NCBI RefSeq assembly: GCF_016658545.1
Contig: NZ_JACVZC010000002.1
Span: 124,001-188,000 of the forward strand
Direction of reading: 5' to 3'
DNA length: 64,000 bases
Origin: Pseudomonas sp. S37
GTDB taxonomy: Bacteria; Pseudomonadota; Gammaproteobacteria; Pseudomonadales; Pseudomonadaceae
The notes under the pieces are model-generated. The model was given only the letters and a program-made list of their open reading frames with translations. It did not search any database and was not told where the DNA came from. Shown piece by piece: positions 58,671 to 64,000 of the stretch; positions within the stretch are counted from its first letter, which is position 1, and each line of letters opens with the position of its first letter. Made by a program: the position numbers and the translations under genes.

Positions 58671-59723
58671 ATTAAACCGCTTTTCTCCAAGGGCCCTTCG
58701 CTGGGCGTTCGCCTGCTCGTTCTGGTAGTGATGTCGGTCGCGTTGATGGTTGTCGACGCGCGCTTCGACGTGCTCAAACCCGTGCGCAGCCAGATGGGCC
58801 TGGTGCTGATGGAGTCGTACTGGATCACTGACCTGCCGCAGCGTGCCTGGCAGGGCGTGGCCGGCCAGTTCGGTAGCCGCACCGAGCTGATCGCCGAAAA
58901 CGAGAAGCTCAAGACCGAGGCCCTGTTGTTGCAGGGGCGCCTGCAAAAGCTGGCGGCCCTGACCGAGCAGAACGTGCGCCTGCGCGAGTTGCTCAACTCC
59001 TCGGCCCTGGTCAACGAAAAGGTCGAAGTGGCCGAGCTGATCGGTGTCGACCCCAACCCGTTCACCCACCGCATCCTGATCAACAAGGGCGAGCGTGATG
59101 GCGTGTTCCTCGGCCAGCCGGTGCTCGATGCCCGTGGCCTGATGGGCCAGGTGGTCGAGTTGATGCCCTATACCTCGCGGGTGCTGTTGCTGACCGATAC
59201 CACCCACAGCATTCCGGTGCAGGTCAACCGCAACGGCCTGCGGGCCATCGCCAGCGGCACCGGCAACCCGGAGCGCCTGGAGTTGCGTCATGTGGCCGAT
59301 ACTGCCGACATCAAGGAAGGCGACCTGCTGGTCAGCTCCGGCATGGGCCAGCGTTTCCCGGCGGGTTACCCGGTGGCCACGGTCAACGAGGTGATCCACG
59401 ACTCCGGCCAGCCGTTCGCCATCGTTCGCGCCATCCCCACCGCCGCGCTCAACCGCAGCCGCTACATGCTGCTGGTGTTCAGTGACCGGCGTACCCCGGA
59501 GCAGCGCGCCACCGATGCGGCCATCGCCCAGGAAGAGGCCGACCGCAAGGGCGCCACGACTGCCGGCCAGCCGGCCGCCAATGGCGAGCAGGCAACGCCA
59601 GGGACGGCTACACCTGCCGCGCCGGCCACCCCGGCAGCTCCGGTTGCCCCGGCTACCCCCGCTGCGCAGCCCGCAGCCCCGGCTGCCGCACCGACTGCCC
59701 CCGTTCCCCCTCGGAGACAATGA
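58671..59723 (+). CDS. mreC: Rod-shape protein MreC, ATT start
   Basis: A 350-residue bitopic protein. The start is ATT at 58671: GAGGA lies seven bases upstream, the in-frame codons back to a TGA hold no ATG/GTG/TTG, and initiating there gives MKPLFSKGPSLGVRLLVLVV, the full N-terminal membrane helix. The next candidates (GTG 58728, ATG 58731) would cut that helix. A coiled coil (about 65-110) and the periplasmic beta domains follow, then an Ala/Pro-rich tail of about 55 residues. It recruits PBP2 in the elongasome. Confidence 0.93.
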   Translation: MKPLFSKGPSLGVRLLVLVVMSVALMVVDARFDVLKPVRSQMGLVLMESYWITDLPQRAWQGVAGQFGSRTELIAENEKLKTEALLLQGRLQKLAALTEQNVRLRELLNSSALVNEKVEVAELIGVDPNPFTHRILINKGERDGVFLGQPVLDARGLMGQVVELMPYTSRVLLLTDTTHSIPVQVNRNGLRAIASGTGNPERLELRHVADTADIKEGDLLVSSGMGQRFPAGYPVATVNEVIHDSGQPFAIVRAIPTAALNRSRYMLLVFSDRRTPEQRATDAAIAQEEADRKGATTAGQPAANGEQATPGTATPAAPATPAAPVAPATPAAQPAAPAAAPTAPVPPRRQ

Positions 59724-60211
59724 TGGCTGCTTCACGCCGCAACAACGGCTGGGTCATCTGGCTGACTTTCGCCATCGGCCTGCTGCTCAGCGTCTCGCCC
59801 ATGCCGCAGTTCATGGAAGTGTTCCGGCCCATGTGGCTGGCCTTGCTGGTGTCGTTCTGGACCCTGGCGCTGCCGAACAAGGTCGGCATGACCACGGCGT
59901 TCGTGCTGGGCCTGGCCGAGGACGTGCTGTACGGCACGCTGCTGGGGCAGAACGCGCTGATCCTTACCCTCATCACCTTCCTGGTGTTGTCGCTGCAGCA
60001 GCGCCTGCGCATGTTCCCCATGTGGCAGCAAAGCCTGGTCATCCTGGTGATCTTCGGTATCGCCCAACTGATCCAGCTGTGGCTCAGCGCACTGACCGGC
60101 AACCGCCTGCCGACCCTGGCGCTGGTCTGGTCGGCGGTGATCAGCGCCTTGCTCTGGCCGTGGATCAGCTTCGCCCTGCGCGACCTGCGCCGCCGCTTGC
60201 GTATCAACTGA
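59720..60211 (+). CDS. mreD: Rod-shape protein MreD
   Basis: A 163-residue inner-membrane protein with about five or six helices (GWVIWLTFAIGLLLSVSPMP, WLALLVSFWTLALPNKVG). Start overlaps the mreC stop (ATGATG at 59720). It completes mreBCD. Confidence 0.95.
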   Translation: MMAASRRNNGWVIWLTFAIGLLLSVSPMPQFMEVFRPMWLALLVSFWTLALPNKVGMTTAFVLGLAEDVLYGTLLGQNALILTLITFLVLSLQQRLRMFPMWQQSLVILVIFGIAQLIQLWLSALTGNRLPTLALVWSAVISALLWPWISFALRDLRRRLRIN

Positions 60212-60243
60212 CGGCGATGCGCCACTGACAGGGAGATGTCTGC

Positions 60244-60855
60244 ATGAATTCGCTATACCTGGCCTCCGGCTCGCCCCGCCGTCGTGAACTGCTGACTCAG
60301 ATCGGCGTGCCGTTCAGTGTCATCAGCGCACCCATCGATGAAACCCCACTGCCCGGCGAAAGCGCCCCGGCGTACGTCGAACGCCTGGCGCGGGCCAAGG
60401 CTGCCGCCGGCCTGGCCAGCCTCGCTGGCCAGGCTGTAGTGCTCGGCGCAGACACTGCGGTGGTGCTCGATGGTCGTATTCTCGGCAAGCCGGAAAACCG
60501 CGAAGCTGCCCTGGCCATGTTGGCTGACCTGTCAGGCCGTGAGCATCAGGTACTGACGGCGGTCGCCCTTGACGATGGCCAGCGGGTGCACAGCCTGTGT
60601 GTCACCAGCAAGGTAAGTTTCCGCACGATCGGCGCTGACGAAGCGCAACGCTACTGGGCCAGCGGCGAGCCTGCCGACAAGGCCGGCAGCTATGCCATCC
60701 AGGGCCTGGGTGCGGTGTTCGTCACCGGCCTTGTCGGCAGCTACTCGGCGGTGGTCGGCTTGCCACTCAGTGAAACGGCCGATTTGCTTGGCCAGTTCGG
60801 CATCGCCTGCTGGCAGTCGCTCGTGCATACGCCTGAGGTAACAAACCCGCAGTAG
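60244..60855 (+). CDS. maf: Maf-like nucleoside triphosphate pyrophosphatase (YhdE type)
   Basis: A 203-residue Maf/HAM1-fold protein starting [17 protein letters not shown]. coli YhdE hydrolyses dTTP and UTP and is a house-cleaning or division-linked enzyme. The ADTAVVLDG motif and the position after mreD are typical. It is 54 nt before rng. Confidence 0.95.
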   Translation: MNSLYLASGSPRRRELLTQIGVPFSVISAPIDETPLPGESAPAYVERLARAKAAAGLASLAGQAVVLGADTAVVLDGRILGKPENREAALAMLADLSGREHQVLTAVALDDGQRVHSLCVTSKVSFRTIGADEAQRYWASGEPADKAGSYAIQGLGAVFVTGLVGSYSAVVGLPLSETADLLGQFGIACWQSLVHTPEVTNPQ

Positions 60856-60909
60856 CCAGCACTGCTTACGCCATCCATCATTAGAAAAAACCTTTGACGA
60901 GAGCCTGCC

Positions 60910-62367
60910 ATGAGTGAAGAGATCCTGATCAACATCACCCCGATGGAGTCACGCGTGGCGGTGGTGGAAAACGGGGTACTGCAGGAAGTGCACGTCGAGC
61001 GCACCCAGCGCCGTGGCATCGTCGGCAATATCTACAAGGGCAAGGTGGTGCGTGTGCTGCCAGGCATGCAGGCGGCCTTCGTCGACATTGGCCTGGAGCG
61101 CGCAGCGTTCATCCATGCCTCGGAAATCTCCCAGCGCGAAGGTTCGGCGGTCGAGAACATCACGGCACTGGTGCACGAGGGCCAGGCCCTGGTGGTGCAA
61201 GTGACCAAGGACCCGATCGGCAGCAAGGGCGCGCGCCTGACCACCCAGCTGTCGATCCCGTCGCGCTACCTGGTGTACATGCCGCGCAGCAGCCATGTCG
61301 GCATTTCGCTGAAAATCGAGGACGAAGCCGAGCGCGAGCGCCTCAAGCAGGTGGTCAGCAACTGCATGGAGAGCGAAAACATCAAGGATGCTGGCGGGTT
61401 TATCCTGCGTACCGCTGCCGAGGGCGCGCGTGCCGAGGAGATCCTTCAGGACATCCGCTACCTGCGTCGCCTGTGGGAGCAGATCGGCACCCAGATCAAG
61501 ACCTGCGGTGCACCCACGGTCATTTATGAAGACCTGGGCCTGGCCCTGCGTACCCTGCGCGACCTGGTCAACCCGAAAATCGAGAAGATCCGCATCGACT
61601 CGCGGGAAACCTTCCAGAAGACCACGCAGTTCGTTGGCGAACTGATGCCGGAAATCGCCGACCGCCTCGAACATTACCCTGGCGAACGCCCGATCTTTGA
61701 CCTATATGGGGTCGAAGACGAGATTCAGCGTGCCCTGGAGCGCAAGGTACCGTTGAAGTCCGGCGGCTACCTGGTGGTCGACCCGGCCGAAGCGATGACC
61801 ACCATCGACGTCAACACCGGGGCTTTCGTCGGCCACCGCAACCTCGAAGAGACCATCTTCAAGACCAACCTCGAGGCCGCCACTGCCATCGCCCGGCAAC
61901 TGCGCCTGCGCAATATTGGCGGCATCATCATCATCGATTTCATCGACATGGAAGATGAAGAGCACCAGCGCCAGGTGCTGCGTACCCTGGAAAAACAGCT
62001 GGAGCGCGATCACGCCAAGACCAACATCATCGGCATTACCGAGCTGGGCCTGGTGCAGATGACCCGCAAACGCACGCGGGAAAGCCTGGAGCAGGTGCTG
62101 TGCGAGCCGTGCCTTGCCTGCCAGGGCCGCGGCAAGCTGAAAACCCCCGAGACCATCTGCTACGAAATCTTCCGCGAAATCCTGCGTGAGGCCCGTGCCT
62201 ACCAGGCCGAAGGTTATCGTGTGCTGGCCAACCAGAAGGTGGTCGACCGCCTGCTGGATGAAGAATCGGGCAACGTCGCGGAGCTGGAGGCCTTCATCGG
62301 TCGAACCATTCGCTTCCAGGTCGAGTCGATGTATTCGCAGGAACAATACGACGTGGTGCTGCTCTGA
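60910..62367 (+). CDS. rng: Ribonuclease G
   Basis: A 485-residue RNase E/G endonuclease. The S1 domain occupies about residues 39-125. Catalytic Mg-binding Asp300 (TIDVNTG) and Asp343/Asp346 (IIDFIDM) are present, and the zinc-link Cys motif is CEPCLAC (398-404). RNase G processes 16S rRNA 5' ends and some mRNAs. It lacks the C-terminal scaffold of RNase E, as expected. Confidence 0.97.
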   Translation: MSEEILINITPMESRVAVVENGVLQEVHVERTQRRGIVGNIYKGKVVRVLPGMQAAFVDIGLERAAFIHASEISQREGSAVENITALVHEGQALVVQVTKDPIGSKGARLTTQLSIPSRYLVYMPRSSHVGISLKIEDEAERERLKQVVSNCMESENIKDAGGFILRTAAEGARAEEILQDIRYLRRLWEQIGTQIKTCGAPTVIYEDLGLALRTLRDLVNPKIEKIRIDSRETFQKTTQFVGELMPEIADRLEHYPGERPIFDLYGVEDEIQRALERKVPLKSGGYLVVDPAEAMTTIDVNTGAFVGHRNLEETIFKTNLEAATAIARQLRLRNIGGIIIIDFIDMEDEEHQRQVLRTLEKQLERDHAKTNIIGITELGLVQMTRKRTRESLEQVLCEPCLACQGRGKLKTPETICYEIFREILREARAYQAEGYRVLANQKVVDRLLDEESGNVAELEAFIGRTIRFQVESMYSQEQYDVVLL

Positions 62368-62455
62368 GGCCTTCTGAAACACGCTGCTGCATCGTCGCGC
62401 TGGCAAAACCTGCGCGACGGGCCATCATGGATAAACGACTTGGAGGGCCACGGCC

Positions 62456-64000
62456 ATGGGACGTCTGACCCGCGTTCTTGTCGCCTTGACCCGCTGGGGG
62501 CTGGGCATATGTGCCCTGTTGGCGGTATTGGTGGCGCTGTATGTCAGCCTTGGCCGCGAACTGGCGCCGCTGGTCGCCGAGTACCGTGCCGACGTAGAAA
62601 GCAAGGCCGAGCAGGCGCTGGGCTTGCCCGTGCATGTCGGTGCGCTGGAAGGGCACTGGAGCGGGCTGGCGCCGGTGCTGCGAGTGCGCGACCTGCAATT
62701 GGGCGAGGGTGCCACAGCGCTGCGCCTGGACGAGGTCATGGTGGTCCCCGATGTCTGGGCCAGTCTTACCGCCCGTGAGGTGCGCCTGGCGCGCATTCAG
62801 CTGGGCGGCCTGCAACTGATTCTGCGTGAGAACGAGCAGGGCGCCTGGAACCTTGAAGGGCTGCCGAAAAAGGACGACACGCCGCTGGACCCTGCCGACC
62901 TGCTGCAGCGCCTGCGCCAGCTGGGCCGGGTTGATGTGTTCGACAGCCAGGTCACCCTGCATCCCTGGCAGCGCGATCCCCTGACCCTGACTTATGTGAG
63001 TGCCGGCCTGCACGCCGGGGCTTCGCGCCAGGCTTTGGACTTGCGGGCAACCCTGCCCGACGGCCAGCCCTTGGCGCTGAACCTGCGCAGTCGCGTATCA
63101 GCCAAGGCCTGGCGTGATGGCCAGGTCGAGGCCTACCTGAGCCTGCCGCAAAGTGACTGGTCGCACTGGTTACCGCCCGGTTTGCTGGGGCAATGGCACG
63201 CCGATGCCTTGCGTGCCGGCGGTGAGTTCTGGGTCGACTGGGGCAAGGGGCAGTTGCAGCAGGCCGTGGTCCGGCTCAATGCGCCTGAACTGAAGGGCGC
63301 CTACAGTGGGCGCAAGGCCGCCACCCTGAACAACCTGGCCCTGGGCGCCTGGTTCCAGCGTCGGGAGCAAGGTTTCGATGTTGTTGTCGACTCCCTGGCC
63401 ATGGACATCGGCAAGTCCCGCTGGGAATCGCACCTGCAGCTGCAGCAGCGCAATGGCGAGAGCGCCGCCGAGGAAAGCTGGAAGGTGCAGGCCGATCGGC
63501 TCAACCTGACGCCGCTGACCCCGTTGATCGACGCCCTGGCGCCGTTGCCGGATAAGGTCATGGCCGTGGTCGATGGCCTCAAGGTGACGGGGGCGCTGCG
63601 CAATGTGCGGCTGGAGGCCCGGCCCAAGGCCGAAGGTGACCAGCGCCTGCAGTTCGAAGCCAACCTGGAAAAGGTCGGTTTCGATGCCTATCACAGTGCC
63701 CCGGCAGCCGGTAACGTCAGTGGCAGCATCAGTGGCGACCTGGGCCACGGCGAGCTGCGCCTGGATACCGATGCGTTCATGCTGCACCTGTACCCGATCT
63801 TCGCCAAACCCTGGCATTACCAGAAGGCCAATGCTCGGCTGACCTGGGCATTGGACAAGGAGGGTTTCACCCTGGTTGCGCCCTACCTCAAGGTGCTGGG
63901 CGAAGAGGGCAAGATCGCGGGTGACTTCCTGATCCGCCTGTTGTTCGAGGAAGGCCGCGAGGACTACATGGACCTGCGCGTCGGCCTGACCGACGGCGAT
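62456..64000 (+). CDS. YhdP family AsmA-like protein, N-terminal part (runs off window)
   Basis: The frame is open for 515 codons from ATG 62456 to the window end. It begins MGRLTRVLVALTRWGLG with a membrane helix (about 12-33, LGICALLAVLVALYVSLG) and a large periplasmic AsmA/DUF3971 region (VHVGALEGHWSGLAPVLRVRDLQLG). YhdP-type proteins are implicated in moving phospholipid to the outer membrane. The order mreD-maf-rng-yhdP is conserved. Only the first part is present, so no full-length judgement is possible. Confidence 0.9.
   Translation, partial: MGRLTRVLVALTRWGLGICALLAVLVALYVSLGRELAPLVAEYRADVESKAEQALGLPVHVGALEGHWSGLAPVLRVRDLQLGEGATALRLDEVMVVPDVWASLTAREVRLARIQLGGLQLILRENEQGAWNLEGLPKKDDTPLDPADLLQRLRQLGRVDVFDSQVTLHPWQRDPLTLTYVSAGLHAGASRQALDLRATLPDGQPLALNLRSRVSAKAWRDGQVEAYLSLPQSDWSHWLPPGLLGQWHADALRAGGEFWVDWGKGQLQQAVVRLNAPELKGAYSGRKAATLNNLALGAWFQRREQGFDVVVDSLAMDIGKSRWESHLQLQQRNGESAAEESWKVQADRLNLTPLTPLIDALAPLPDKVMAVVDGLKVTGALRNVRLEARPKAEGDQRLQFEANLEKVGFDAYHSAPAAGNVSGSISGDLGHGELRLDTDAFMLHLYPIFAKPWHYQKANARLTWALDKEGFTLVAPYLKVLGEEGKIAGDFLIRLLFEEGREDYMDLRVGLTDGD

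Overview
The window is a chromosomal stretch of a fluorescent pseudomonad, most likely of the Pseudomonas putida group. This is inferred from high GC, the gene families and their order, and paired short inverted repeats built on CGCGGGTGAACCCGCTCCCAC, which match the REP elements known from P. putida. The species call comes from reading alone; no search was run. I see no rRNA, tRNA, CRISPR array, insertion sequence, prophage or obvious genomic island. Most of the sequence is ordinary core genome.

Layout. Positions 1-9700 hold the end of the isc cluster (fdx, iscX), then ndk, then a housekeeping series rlmN-pilF-rodZ-ispG-hisS-yfgM-like-bamB-der. Positions 9900-11850 carry an overlapping aminotransferase/omega-amidase pair. 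Positions 11950-18500 are an iron-uptake locus: a PepSY/flavodoxin/reductase fusion, the TonB receptor PiuA, the hydroxylase PiuC and a Sel1-repeat protein. An unrecognised 185-residue gene and ornithine decarboxylase (speC) follow. Positions 20800-24900 are a FecI-FecR-FecA-type cell-surface signalling unit. Positions 24990-28440 are an osmoprotectant (OpuC-type) ABC operon, followed by prfC. Positions 30700-34490 look like a polyamine or amine utilisation cluster: PotF-like binding protein, cupin, FAD amine oxidase and an AraC-type regulator fused to a SnoaL-like domain. A four-helix membrane protein and two near-identical 24-residue membrane peptides follow, behind a good sigma-54 promoter match. 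Positions 35940-46590 are a dipeptide uptake operon with three binding proteins, an OprD-type porin and DppBCDF. Then come a SIMPL protein, the redox two-component pair RoxS/RoxR (RegB/RegA), an AEC carrier, an amino acid permease, a cation/Ca exchanger, a short RlpA, gatCAB, and divergently mreBCD-maf-rng-yhdP (cut by the window end).

How parts work together. PiuA, the flavo-reductase and PiuC plausibly bring in and process ferric catechol siderophores, with Fur-like sites in the divergent promoter region. FecIRA is a second, ligand-inducible iron system. The Dpp operon supplies peptides, OpuC supplies compatible solutes, and SpeC and the amine cluster handle polyamines. GatCAB and MreBCD diverge from a shared 205-bp region.

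Most worth a second look: two genes, mreC (58671) and the cation exchanger (53529, minus strand), appear to start at ATT. In each case an ideal Shine-Dalgarno sequence precedes the ATT and no usable in-frame ATG/GTG/TTG lies upstream. Also notable are the twin 24-residue peptides, the sigma-54 site before them, a terminator whose loop is a perfect TATAAT box before ndk, and a Glu-to-Gln change in the first ion-binding repeat of the exchanger. I did not find a convincing wholly new multi-gene system.
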